The notes under the pieces: model-generated | Database searches by the model: none | The model's input: only the letters and a program-made list of their open reading frames with translations | What the model was told of the DNA's origin: nothing | NCBI GenBank assembly: GCA_017543285.1 | Contig: JAFYGK010000028.1 | Span: forward strand, 1 to 64,000 | Origin: Clostridia bacterium | GTDB lineage: Bacteria > Bacillota > Clostridia > Oscillospirales > Acutalibacteraceae | DNA length: 64,000 bases | Reading direction: 5' to 3' | Program-made: the position numbers and the translations under genes | Shown: positions 45,608 through 53,936 of the stretch, in pieces | How the letters are laid out: each line of letters starts with the position of its first letter | Numbering within the stretch: the first letter of the stretch is position 1

Positions 45608-46177
45608 ATGGAAACCAAGATTAACGAGATCGCGGAGCGAATTCGCGGCATACGCGATATGTGTGATTTTTCCGTTAAGGAAATGGCTGAATGCGCAGGC
45701 ATCACCGAAGAGGAATATATTGCGTACGAAGAAGGAAAAAAAGATTTTTCCGTCACCTTCCTCTCCAACTGCGCCAAAAAGTTCGGTATAGATCTCATTG
45801 AGCTTATGACAGGAGAAAAACCCAGACTTTCTGTTTATACTGTTGTTCGCAAGGGACACGGGCTTGCGTCTGTCAGACGTGAGAGCTTTAAATATGAGCA
45901 TCTCGCCTTTAACTTCAAAAACAAGATCTCCGAGCCGTTTTTAGTTGAAGCGCCTTATAATGAGGCCGAACAGACGGCGCCGATCCATCTTTCCTCGCAC
46001 GAAGGCCAGGAGTTTGACTATGTCTTCAGCGGCAGCCTCAAGGTATCCGTTGCAGGACACGTCGAGATACTGAATGCCGGCGATTCCATCTATTACGATT
46101 CCTCTCAGCCGCACGGAATGATAGCTATTAACGGTGAAAAGTGCGTATTTTTGGCGGTCGTAATGCCGAAAGAATAA
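45608..46177 (+). CDS. XRE-family transcriptional regulator with cupin domain
   Basis: The 189-residue protein has an N-terminal Cro/CI-type helix-turn-helix (about 1-65, with the MAECAGITEEEYIAYEEG recognition region) and a C-terminal cupin barrel (about 85-185) with the metal-ligand-like HEGQEFDYVFSG and QPHGMIA segments. Such proteins sense a small ligand with the cupin and bind DNA. It is the first gene after the T-box and precedes an acyl-CoA synthetase, a pair seen in Clostridia near amino-acid-derived acid metabolism. GGAG lies 7 bases before the ATG at 45608. Confidence 0.88.
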   Translation: METKINEIAERIRGIRDMCDFSVKEMAECAGITEEEYIAYEEGKKDFSVTFLSNCAKKFGIDLIELMTGEKPRLSVYTVVRKGHGLASVRRESFKYEHLAFNFKNKISEPFLVEAPYNEAEQTAPIHLSSHEGQEFDYVFSGSLKVSVAGHVEILNAGDSIYYDSSQPHGMIAINGEKCVFLAVVMPKE

Positions 46178-46203
46178 ATTATAACGGGAGAGTAGACAAA
46201 AGC

Positions 46204-47850
46204 ATGCTTAATATAAACGAGAGATTTGTCAAAGAGGAATACGATGAAAAGGGTATCCTCAAAAAATTCAGAATCGTCGCTCCGGAAAACGCCAACTTCG
46301 GATACGACTGCATCGACGCAATAGCCGCGGAGGAGCCCGACCGCAGAGCAATGGTCTGGTGCAACAGCCACGGTGAGGAGCATATTTTTACATTCGGTGA
46401 TATAAGCCGCTATTCCAACAAAACCGCCAACGCGTTAATGAATGCAGGAATAAGAAAGGGCGACAGGGTTCTTGTCGTTCTCAAAAGGCACTATCAGTTC
46501 TGGTTTACTATAATCGCGCTGCATAAAATAGGCGCGGTCATCATTCCGGCAACGCATCTTTTGAAGAAAAAGGATTATGTTTACAGATTCAATAACGCCC
46601 ACTGCAAAGGAATTGTCTGCACCTATGAGGACGGCGTTGCCGACAACGCTCAGCAGGCGATAAACGAATGTCCGTTTGTGACCGTTAAAATGGTCACCCA
46701 CGGCCATAAGGACGGCTGGCTCAATTTTGATGAGGAGGTTGAAAAGGCCGACGAGCATCTTGACAGGATGCCGACTCTTGCAAAAGAGCCGATCATAGCT
46801 TATTTTTCAAGCGGTACGACAGGTTATCCCAAGCTCGTTACCCATAATCATCTCTACGGTTTTGCTCACATTCTCACCGCAAAGCATTGGCAGAACGTCA
46901 AACCGGACGGTCTTCATCTTACGCTCGCCGATACCGGATGGGGCAAGGCGGTCTGGGGCAAGCTGTATGGCCAGTGGTTTATGGAGGCAGGCATCTTTGT
47001 CTGTGATTTTGACAAGTTCGTTCCTGCCGAGCTGCTTCCGCTCTTCGCAAAATACAACATAACAACGTTCTGCGCACCGCCGACAATGTTCCGCTTCTTC
47101 ATCAAAGAGGATCTCTCCAAATTCGACCTGTCTTCGCTGACTTATGCTACAATCGCCGGAGAAGCGCTCAATCCCGAGGTGTTCAAGCAGTTCTATGAAG
47201 CTACCGGTATAAAGCTGATGGAGGGTTTCGGCCAGACCGAGACAACCCTGACCGTTGTCAATGTGGTTGGTATGGAACCCAAGCCCGGTTCTATGGGCAA
47301 GCCGTCGCCCCAGTATGATGTTGATATTGTTGATGAAAACGGCAATTCGGTCGATACCGGCGCTATTGGCGAGGTAGTGGTCCGCGCAGAGCGTGACAAT
47401 CCCCCTGCCGGACTTTTCATGTCCTACAATGAAGATGAGGAAATGACAAACGCTGCATGGCATGACGGCCTTTATCATACCGGCGACACGGCATGGCGCG
47501 ATGAGGACGGTTATTTCTGGTATGTCGGACGCACCGACGATATTATCAAATCCTCCGGCTACAGGATCGGACCGTTTGAGATCGAGAGCGTTCTGATGGA
47601 ACATCCCGCCGTGCTTGAATGCGCCATAACCGGCGTGCCGCATCCTATCCGCGGCCAGGTGGTCAAAGCCAGCATCGTCCTTGCCAAGGGATATGTACCG
47701 AGCGAGGAATTGAAGGTCGAGCTGCAAAATCATGTAAAGCGTCTGACCGCTCCCTACAAATATCCGCGCGTCATTGAGTTCATGGACGAGCTGCCCAAGA
47801 CCATCAGCGGCAAGATCAGACGAGTCGATCTCAGAAAAGAAGACAAATAA
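46204..47850 (+). CDS. AMP-forming acyl-CoA synthetase (ANL superfamily)
   Basis: The 548-residue protein has the AMP-binding signature YFSSGTTGYPK near residue 200, GFGQTETT near 341, YHTGDTAWRDEDGYFWYVGR near 427 and the C-terminal lysine motif PKTISGKIRR near 530. It resembles medium-chain acyl- and acetyl-CoA synthetases. It activates a carboxylic acid with ATP and CoA; with an isoleucine-type T-box leader, a branched-chain acid such as 2-methylbutyrate is a reasonable guess. It follows the XRE-cupin gene by 26 bases and is followed by a terminator. Confidence 0.88.
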   Translation: MLNINERFVKEEYDEKGILKKFRIVAPENANFGYDCIDAIAAEEPDRRAMVWCNSHGEEHIFTFGDISRYSNKTANALMNAGIRKGDRVLVVLKRHYQFWFTIIALHKIGAVIIPATHLLKKKDYVYRFNNAHCKGIVCTYEDGVADNAQQAINECPFVTVKMVTHGHKDGWLNFDEEVEKADEHLDRMPTLAKEPIIAYFSSGTTGYPKLVTHNHLYGFAHILTAKHWQNVKPDGLHLTLADTGWGKAVWGKLYGQWFMEAGIFVCDFDKFVPAELLPLFAKYNITTFCAPPTMFRFFIKEDLSKFDLSSLTYATIAGEALNPEVFKQFYEATGIKLMEGFGQTETTLTVVNVVGMEPKPGSMGKPSPQYDVDIVDENGNSVDTGAIGEVVVRAERDNPPAGLFMSYNEDEEMTNAAWHDGLYHTGDTAWRDEDGYFWYVGRTDDIIKSSGYRIGPFEIESVLMEHPAVLECAITGVPHPIRGQVVKASIVLAKGYVPSEELKVELQNHVKRLTAPYKYPRVIEFMDELPKTISGKIRRVDLRKEDK

Positions 47851-47867
47851 ACCTCATAAATTGCAAA

Positions 47868-47900
47868 AACGAGGCTGCTTTTTTCCGGCAGTCTCGTTTT
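47868..47900. terminator. Terminator after the acyl-CoA synthetase gene
   Basis: AACGAGGCTGC pairs with GCAGTCTCGTT (one mismatch), followed by TTTATG. It lies between convergent genes. Confidence 0.8.
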
Positions 47901-47947
47901 ATGTTGCTTATTTTGCCCCGATATGTTAAAATTTAAACAGTAACCGC

Positions 47948-48886
47948 TTATGCCTGACTGCCGTCAAACCGGCTTTCTATCAGCCTGACGCTGCCTTCCG
48001 GCGAAAAGCGCCAATAGCTTATGTGACCGTCATCTATAAAATACTTCATAGCCGAGGGAGGCTGTTCGGTTTCACAGGAGTCTATTATGATGAGCTTTAT
48101 CTTCATGCGCTCCGGGATTATTGTTTTTATAAATACGCTGACCGTCTGACCTGCGCTTATTCCTTCTTTCAGCTCCGCGAGCCCTGCCAGATTTGGCGCA
48201 AGCTCAACAAAGATGCCGTAGCTCTCCACCGAACGCACTATGCCGGAAACTGTTTCACCTGCCGAGAATCTTCCGGCGTTCTGCTCCCATGTGCCCAACA
48301 GCTCCTTGTGAGAAAGAGAAACGCGTCCGTTTTCATCCACCTGTCTGACCACTGCTTTTATATATGATCCGACCGTGAATCTGTCCTTTGGATGGGATAT
48401 GCGCGACACGGAAATCAGATCAATGGGTATGAGTGAAGCGATTCCGCATCCGATATCGACAAACGCGCCGAAGCTCTCCAAATGGCTTACTCTTGCAGGG
48501 ATAATGTCGCCCGGACAAAGGCGTCTGATGTAGTTTTTCATACAGTCAAGCTGCACGTCCTTTCGAGACAGCTCGACAATTCTTTCGCCGTCTTCTGCAG
48601 AAACGATTTTTCCGACGGTGAAGCAAACCGGCTTGTTTACCCTTGTTATCAGAGCAATGTCCCGTGTTGAGCCGTCTTCAATGCCGCAGGCGCCGTCAAT
48701 ACGCCTGATAACGCCTTTTATGAAACCGAAATCTATCCATAAGTCGTGGTTTGCGTCGCACATTACCACTATGTTTTCCAGTATCTTACCTTTTTCTCGG
48801 GCAAGCATAAGCATTTCTTCGCTTCTTTGATAGCGTTTGTTTTCGTAGCTGTCGAGAAGCATACCCTCAGGGAAATACCTCATCAT
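47948..48886 (-). CDS. S1 RNA-binding domain protein
   Basis: The 312-residue protein has two clear S1 motifs, about residues 138-210 (GDIIPARVSHLESFGAFVDIG) and 220-285 (GETVSGIVRSVESYGIFVEL), after a region of ~135 residues that looks like a degenerate S1-type domain. Stand-alone S1 proteins of this kind act in translation or RNA handling, as RpsA-like factors. GGGGG lies 7 bases before the ATG at 48886; a longer reading to 48991 abuts the divergent gene and lacks a good site. It is divergent from the TIGR03960 gene. Confidence 0.82.
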   Translation of the reverse strand: MMRYFPEGMLLDSYENKRYQRSEEMLMLAREKGKILENIVVMCDANHDLWIDFGFIKGVIRRIDGACGIEDGSTRDIALITRVNKPVCFTVGKIVSAEDGERIVELSRKDVQLDCMKNYIRRLCPGDIIPARVSHLESFGAFVDIGCGIASLIPIDLISVSRISHPKDRFTVGSYIKAVVRQVDENGRVSLSHKELLGTWEQNAGRFSAGETVSGIVRSVESYGIFVELAPNLAGLAELKEGISAGQTVSVFIKTIIPERMKIKLIIIDSCETEQPPSAMKYFIDDGHISYWRFSPEGSVRLIESRFDGSQA

Positions 48887-48991
48887 TTTCAGACCCCCAG
48901 TTTTCGCATCATAAACTGTTTTATCTATATGCCGCATATCGGCGCAAAATAACCGCGCCGATATGATACCGCGGCGAAGGCGGAGAAACAC

Positions 48992-50857
48992 ATGACTGAT
49001 TTAAAAGAAAAAATTGAAAGGCTTCTGCCGCATGTTCAAAAGCCGGGCAGATATTCGGGCGGAGAGCTGAACAGCGTCGTCAAGGATCCTGATAAGGTTA
49101 ACGTCCGTTTCGCGTTCTGTTTTCCCGACGTCTATGAAATAGGCATGTCCCACCTCGGCATGAAGATTCTGTATTCGCTTGAAAACGCCGTCGAGGACGT
49201 CTGGTGCGAGCGAGTTTTTGCGCCGTGGCCGGATATGGAAAAGCAGATGAGAGACAACGGCATACCGCTTTTCGGACTTGAGAGCCGTCAGCCTATAACC
49301 GATTTTGATTTTATCGGCTTTACGCTGCAATACGAACTGAGCTTTACAAACATACTCAACATGCTTGATCTGGCAGGCATTCCTATACATTCGTGCGAGA
49401 GACGCGAGTTAAAGCAGATGGTTGTAATGGGCGGCCCGTGCGCCTGCAATCCCGAGCCGCTGGCCGATTTTGCCGATATTTTTATTCTTGGCGAAGGCGA
49501 AGAAGTTAATTTAGAGCTTATCGAGCTATACAAAAAGCATAAATCTGCCGGCTCGGCAAAAGAGGATTTTTTGAAAGAAGCCGCGCGGATAAAGGGAATT
49601 TATGTTCCTGCGTTTTACGAACCTTCCTATAACGACGACGGCACAATAAATAACGTGACCGTCAAATGCGGAGCGCCGGAAAAAATAACGAAACGGATAA
49701 TCGCCGACATGGATAAGGCTTACTATCCTGAAAAATTTGTCGTGCCGTTTATTGATATTGTTCACGACAGGGCAATGGAGGAGATCTTCCGCGGCTGTAT
49801 CAGAGGCTGTCGATTTTGTCAGGCGGGATTTATCTACCGTCCCGTGCGTGAAAAGAGCAGCGACACCATTCTTAAGCAAAGTAAATCCCTGTGTAAGACA
49901 ACCGGCTACGATGAAGTATCATTAACGTCGCTGTCAACCAGCGACTATACAAAGCTTACCGAGCTGCTGCCGGAGCTTCTGACTTGGTCTGAACAGAATA
50001 CGATAAGCGTCGCCCTGCCGTCGCTCAGAATCGACAACTTTTCTGACGAGCTTCTTGAGCAGATGAAGCTGGTGAGAAAATCCGGACTTACCTTCGCGCC
50101 GGAAGCCGGAACGCAGAGACTGCGAGATGTTATAAATAAAAACCTCAACGAGGAAGAGATACTTTCCACCTGCATGACTGCCTTCAGGGGCGGCTACACC
50201 AACGTGAAGTTATATTTTATGATGGGCCTGCCGACCGAAACCGACGAGGATATTCTTGGTATAGCTCAGCTTGGCCAAAAGATAGTTAACCTGTTTTACT
50301 CAAATCCCGACAAACCGAAGGGCAAGGGCGTAACCGTCACCTGCTCGGTCGCCATGTTCGTGCCGAAGCCCTTTACTCCGTTTCAGTGGGAGCCGCAGGA
50401 TACAATAGAAAATATCCGCCGTAAGCAGAAACTGCTTGTCGATTCGGTCACGACCAGAAAGATTACCGTCAACTGGCACGACTCATATACGGGGTTTTTG
50501 GAGGGTGTTCTGGCGCGCGGAGACAGGCGGCTGTGCGCGGTAGTTGAGCGCGCTTGGAAGTGCGGCTGTATTTTCGACAGCTGGGACGATTATTTTGATT
50601 TTGACAAGTGGATGGACTGCTTTAAGCAGTTAAACATAGATCCGTGCTTTTATGTTTCACGAAAGCGCGGCTTTGATGAAATTTTGCCGTGGGATCATCT
50701 TGATTACGGCATATCAAAAAAATTTTTGCAGAAGGAGTGCGAAAAGGCGTACAACGCCGAAACGACACCTCATTGCCGCATAAAATGCAGTGGATGCGGA
50801 GCAAACAAACTGGAAGGAGGATCGGGGGATGGCTTTTCCTGTTCGACTGTGGTTTAA
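48992..50857 (+). CDS. TIGR03960-family B12-binding/radical SAM protein
   Basis: The 621-residue protein has an N-terminal B12-binding-like region (about 40-190; EIGMSHLGMKILY) and a radical SAM domain with CIRGCRFCQ (CX3CX2C) near residue 269. A C-terminal Cys-rich tail (CRIKCSGCGANKL) ends the protein. This family is always paired with TIGR03936, fused or adjacent; the tRNA or rRNA modification it performs is not established. The next gene overlaps it by 29 bases, which supports coupling. AGGCGGAG precedes the ATG. Confidence 0.9.
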   Translation: MTDLKEKIERLLPHVQKPGRYSGGELNSVVKDPDKVNVRFAFCFPDVYEIGMSHLGMKILYSLENAVEDVWCERVFAPWPDMEKQMRDNGIPLFGLESRQPITDFDFIGFTLQYELSFTNILNMLDLAGIPIHSCERRELKQMVVMGGPCACNPEPLADFADIFILGEGEEVNLELIELYKKHKSAGSAKEDFLKEAARIKGIYVPAFYEPSYNDDGTINNVTVKCGAPEKITKRIIADMDKAYYPEKFVVPFIDIVHDRAMEEIFRGCIRGCRFCQAGFIYRPVREKSSDTILKQSKSLCKTTGYDEVSLTSLSTSDYTKLTELLPELLTWSEQNTISVALPSLRIDNFSDELLEQMKLVRKSGLTFAPEAGTQRLRDVINKNLNEEEILSTCMTAFRGGYTNVKLYFMMGLPTETDEDILGIAQLGQKIVNLFYSNPDKPKGKGVTVTCSVAMFVPKPFTPFQWEPQDTIENIRRKQKLLVDSVTTRKITVNWHDSYTGFLEGVLARGDRRLCAVVERAWKCGCIFDSWDDYFDFDKWMDCFKQLNIDPCFYVSRKRGFDEILPWDHLDYGISKKFLQKECEKAYNAETTPHCRIKCSGCGANKLEGGSGDGFSCSTVV

Positions 50858-51491
50858 AAAGTACGGCGCGGCCAGATTTATTTCTCACCTCGATCTCAAC
50901 CGTACCATGCTCAGAGCCATTCGCCGCGCCGATATTCCCGTATGGTACACCGAGGGCTTTAATAAACACCCGTATATAGCTTTTCCCTGTCCGCTTTCAA
51001 TTTTTTATTGCGGCGAAAATGAGATAATGGATTTCAAGCTGGAAACCGGCGTGCCTTTTGCCGAGCTTGTCAGCCGTTTCAACGAACAGATGCCCGAGGG
51101 GATCGAAGTGCTCCGCATAGCCGTCCCCAAAGCCAAGCCTACGTCGATAAAATACGCCGATTATACCGTGCGGTTGGAGCTGATCGGTAAAACCGGCGAA
51201 CAGGCGGCGGCGCTTTTTAAAGAAGCGCGGAAAAAGGATGAGATTTTCGCCGTTAAAAAAACAAAAAAGGGCGAAAAAAAGATTGAGGTTATGCAGTATT
51301 TCAGAAATGCCGGAATAGAGTCTTCTGATAACTGCGCCGTAATAAAGATGGTTTTGCCCTGCGGTACGTCGGAAAATCTCAACCCTTCGCTGATAATCGA
51401 CGCCATTGTCGCAGACTTGGGCGAAACGGAAAGCTTTTCGCTTTATACACGGCACAACTGTTATCTGGAGGATATGACCGTATTCATGTGA
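50829..51491 (+). CDS. TIGR03936-family radical-SAM-associated protein (DUF2344)
   Basis: The 220-residue protein has the family start RLWFKKYGAARFISHLDLNR and the WYTEGFNKHPYI segment near residue 38. It has no iron-sulfur cluster motif of its own and works with the TIGR03960 partner encoded just upstream. AGGAGG lies 8 bases before the ATG at 50829, inside the end of the preceding gene. A terminator hairpin follows. In many Clostridia rng and rplU follow; here they do not. Confidence 0.9.
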   Translation: MAFPVRLWFKKYGAARFISHLDLNRTMLRAIRRADIPVWYTEGFNKHPYIAFPCPLSIFYCGENEIMDFKLETGVPFAELVSRFNEQMPEGIEVLRIAVPKAKPTSIKYADYTVRLELIGKTGEQAAALFKEARKKDEIFAVKKTKKGEKKIEVMQYFRNAGIESSDNCAVIKMVLPCGTSENLNPSLIIDAIVADLGETESFSLYTRHNCYLEDMTVFM

Positions 51492-51506
51492 CTGATTATA
51501 ATAATA

Positions 51507-51541
51507 TGCGGCGTGATGAGAAAAGCACGTCGCATTATTCA
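51507..51541 (+). terminator. Terminator after the TIGR03936 gene
   Basis: TGCGGCGTG pairs with CACGTCGCA (one G-T pair) around ATGAGAAAAG, followed by TTATTCATTTTT. Confidence 0.75.
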
Positions 51542-51605
51542 TTTTTGAGCCTGAAAAATGACGGCTGAAATACTGGAAAAAAATACTGAAAATAAATGAT
51601 AATCA

Positions 51606-51634
51606 TTGACAATAATCACCGAAAGGGCTACAAT
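51606..51634 (+). promoter_or_regulatory. Sigma-A promoter of the yicC-gmk-rpoZ operon
   Basis: TTGACA (51606-51611) and TACAAT (51629-51634) are 17 bases apart, about 100 bases before yicC. Confidence 0.85.
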
Positions 51635-51731
51635 ATATTTTGGATTCAAATGATAATGGATAAGGTATGCAGTCGCGCCGGGGGATTTCCTTCACGGTGC
51701 CGGCTGAAAATAATTTAATGAGGTCGCAGGC

Positions 51732-52607
51732 ATGATAAAAAGCATGACAGGTTACGGCAGATGCGAGCAGATAATTGAGTCTATGAACATCTGCGCTGAA
51801 ATAAAATCGGTAAATCACAGATTTTTTGAATTTTCACTCAGGATTCCGAGAAGCTACAGCTTTTTGGAGGAAAAGATTAAAAAACTGATCCAGTCCCGTG
51901 TTTCCCGCGGCAAGATCGACTGCTTTGTTTCCATTGAGGTTCTCGAAAGCGAGCAGTGCGACGTTTCAATAAACGAGCCGCTTGCCGAGGGATATATCCG
52001 TGCAATCTCCGAAATCGCGCAAAAATATTCCCTTCCAAACGATCTGACCGCTTTTGACGTTGCGAGATATCCCGATGTTATATCCATCAGGCGTCCGACA
52101 CTTGATGAGGAAAAGACTTTTGACGCCGTAAAACCGGTTATAGAGGGCGCGCTGGATAAATATATAGAAATGAAGGCGGTCGAAGGCAAACGCCTCAGCG
52201 CCGACTGCGTTTCCAGGATAGAAACCATAGAGCAGAAATTAGCGCAGATAGAGGAATATTATCCGCAGACCATCACCGATTATGAAGAGCGGCTGCGTCA
52301 TAAGATAGAGGAGCTTTTGGAAACCAAGCCGGACGAGCAGCGCCTTTTGACCGAGGTTGCCATATTTGCCGACAGGGTTGCTATAGACGAGGAAACGGTG
52401 CGTCTGAGCAGCCATTTAAAGCAGATGAAGGCAATGCTCCTTCAAGATGAAGCTGTCGGACGTAAGCTGGATTTTCTCATGCAGGAAATAAACCGTGAGA
52501 CCAACACTATAGGCTCCAAGTGCCAGAATCTTGATATTTCGCGCACTGTAGTCGATATCAAAGCCGAAGCGGAGAAAATAAGAGAACAGATACAGAATAT
52601 CGAGTAG
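51732..52607 (+). CDS. yicC: YicC/YloC-family endoribonuclease
   Basis: The 291-residue protein has the family start [10 protein letters not shown], the [13 protein letters not shown] motif near residue 26 and the C-terminal [17 protein letters not shown] near 248, a metal/catalytic region. E. coli YicC is an endoribonuclease that targets structured RNA. It heads the conserved yicC-remA-gmk-rpoZ gene run and has its own consensus promoter. GAGG upstream of the ATG acts as ribosome site. Confidence 0.95.
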   Translation: MIKSMTGYGRCEQIIESMNICAEIKSVNHRFFEFSLRIPRSYSFLEEKIKKLIQSRVSRGKIDCFVSIEVLESEQCDVSINEPLAEGYIRAISEIAQKYSLPNDLTAFDVARYPDVISIRRPTLDEEKTFDAVKPVIEGALDKYIEMKAVEGKRLSADCVSRIETIEQKLAQIEEYYPQTITDYEERLRHKIEELLETKPDEQRLLTEVAIFADRVAIDEETVRLSSHLKQMKAMLLQDEAVGRKLDFLMQEINRETNTIGSKCQNLDISRTVVDIKAEAEKIREQIQNIE

Positions 52608-52657
52608 AACATATTCGCGCATGCCGCGACAGTATAAAAACGAATTGTGGAGGCCTT

Positions 52658-52927
52658 ATGAAGCTAATCAATATCGGCTTTGGAAATATGGTTTCCGCCT
52701 CACGCGTCATTGCCGTTGTCAGTCCCGAATCGGCGCCGATCAAACGTATGATAACAGACGCGCGTTCGGGCGGCAATCTTATTGACGCGTCCTGCGGAAG
52801 AAAGACGAGAGCGGTTATTATCACCGACAGCGACCATATTATATTATCAGCCATTTTGCCTGAAACGGTCGCTGCGCGTCTTGACAGCAAATATGAATCC
52901 GCCGAGGAAGAAGAGTATGAGGAATAA
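52658..52927 (+). CDS. remA: RemA-like extracellular matrix regulator (DUF370)
   Basis: The 89-residue protein matches RemA/Ylz[20 protein letters not shown] at the N-terminus, then [32 protein letters not shown] in the middle. In Bacillus RemA is a DNA-binding activator of matrix genes. The acidic C-terminal extension (SAEEEEYEE) overlaps the gmk start. TGGAGG precedes the ATG. Confidence 0.93.
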   Translation: MKLINIGFGNMVSASRVIAVVSPESAPIKRMITDARSGGNLIDASCGRKTRAVIITDSDHIILSAILPETVAARLDSKYESAEEEEYEE

Positions 52928-53501
52928 GGGAGTTTTATTTGTTATATCCGGTCCGTCAGGAGTCGGAAAGGGAACCATAGTCAAGGAACTCTTAAAGCGG
53001 GATGAATCTATCGTTGTTTCGATTTCCGCCACGACCAGACAGCCGCGCGAAACTGACGTTGACGGTAAGGATTATTTTTTCATCACTGATGAAAAATTTA
53101 AAAGCATGATAGAAAACGGCGAGTTTCTGGAATATGCCGAGTATGTCAGCAGCAGCTACGGAACGCCAAAGGCAACCGTACTCAGCTGGCTCTACGAAGG
53201 AAAGACGGTCATTCTTGAGATAGAGACTGTCGGCGCTTTCCAGATCAGGGAAAAAATGCCTGAAGCAAAGCTGCTTTTTATTATGCCGCCATCCATTGAG
53301 GTTCTCGTAAAGCGTCTGACTCATGCCGACACCGGCACGAGAGACAACATAGACGACAGGATCCAAAAGGCTCTCGATGAAATCAAAAAAGCTCCGTCTT
53401 ATGATTATATAGTTGTCAACGACGACCTTGAGAGAGCGGTGGAGGAGACCTATAAAATCATTGAGTCGGTCAGAAAAGATTACGGTTCGGATGATAATTG
53501 A
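52917..53501 (+). CDS. gmk: Guanylate kinase
   Basis: The 194-residue protein has the P-loop [10 protein letters not shown] at residue 10, the GMP-binding [19 protein letters not shown] near 37 and the lid region near 135. It phosphorylates GMP to GDP. It starts within the end of remA (11-base overlap; GAGGAAGAAGAG is the ribosome site), and is followed by rpoZ, a conserved order. Confidence 0.97.
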   Translation: MRNKGVLFVISGPSGVGKGTIVKELLKRDESIVVSISATTRQPRETDVDGKDYFFITDEKFKSMIENGEFLEYAEYVSSSYGTPKATVLSWLYEGKTVILEIETVGAFQIREKMPEAKLLFIMPPSIEVLVKRLTHADTGTRDNIDDRIQKALDEIKKAPSYDYIVVNDDLERAVEETYKIIESVRKDYGSDDN

Positions 53502-53531
53502 GTTTACATACAGAACAGGAGCGATTTTTTT

Positions 53532-53849
53532 ATGAATATGCTTAGACCCGCTACAAGCGACCTTTTGGGTCCGGATTCAAACAGATACTCTTTGGTGATC
53601 GCCACGGCGAAAATAGCCAGACAGATTTCCGAAGAGGCACAGGAAAAAAAGATTCCGCTTGAGGACAAACCGGTTTCTTTAGCCGTTGAGCTTCTTTCCA
53701 AACATAAATACACTTTTTATCCTCCCCGGGAGGACCATCAGACCGAAGCGGTTGCTTTGTCAGACGAAAAGAAGGCCGAAGCGCCTGCTGAATTGCTTTC
53801 GGGGGATGATATTTCCGCAGATCAGCAGGAAATGCAGACAGAAGAATGA
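53532..53849 (+). CDS. rpoZ: RNA polymerase omega subunit
   Basis: The 105-residue protein matches omega in its first ~70 residues: NRYSLVIATAKIARQI near residue 17 and KPVSLAVELL near 46. Omega helps assemble beta' and binds ppGpp-related ligands. The last ~35 residues are acidic and variable, as is common. It follows gmk by 30 bases and precedes a terminator-like hairpin before priA. Confidence 0.93.
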   Translation: MNMLRPATSDLLGPDSNRYSLVIATAKIARQISEEAQEKKIPLEDKPVSLAVELLSKHKYTFYPPREDHQTEAVALSDEKKAEAPAELLSGDDISADQQEMQTEE

Positions 53850-53857
53850 TAAATCAT

Positions 53858-53888
53858 ATGCGGCTGTTTTTAGCGCAGCCGCATTTTG
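53858..53888 (+). terminator. Hairpin between rpoZ and priA
   Basis: ATGCGGCTG pairs with CAGCCGCAT, followed by TTTTGCGC. It is probably a partial terminator or processing site, since the gene run continues. Confidence 0.65.
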
Positions 53889-53936
53889 CGCTGTTTTGCC
53901 TTTTAAACTTTCTTCGTCCCAAAAAGGGAGGCTGCC

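Noticed and set aside
46807-47733. A 308-codon minus-strand open frame opposite the acyl-CoA synthetase
   Set aside because: Shadow of a well-supported gene; composition is odd and no ribosome site is present.
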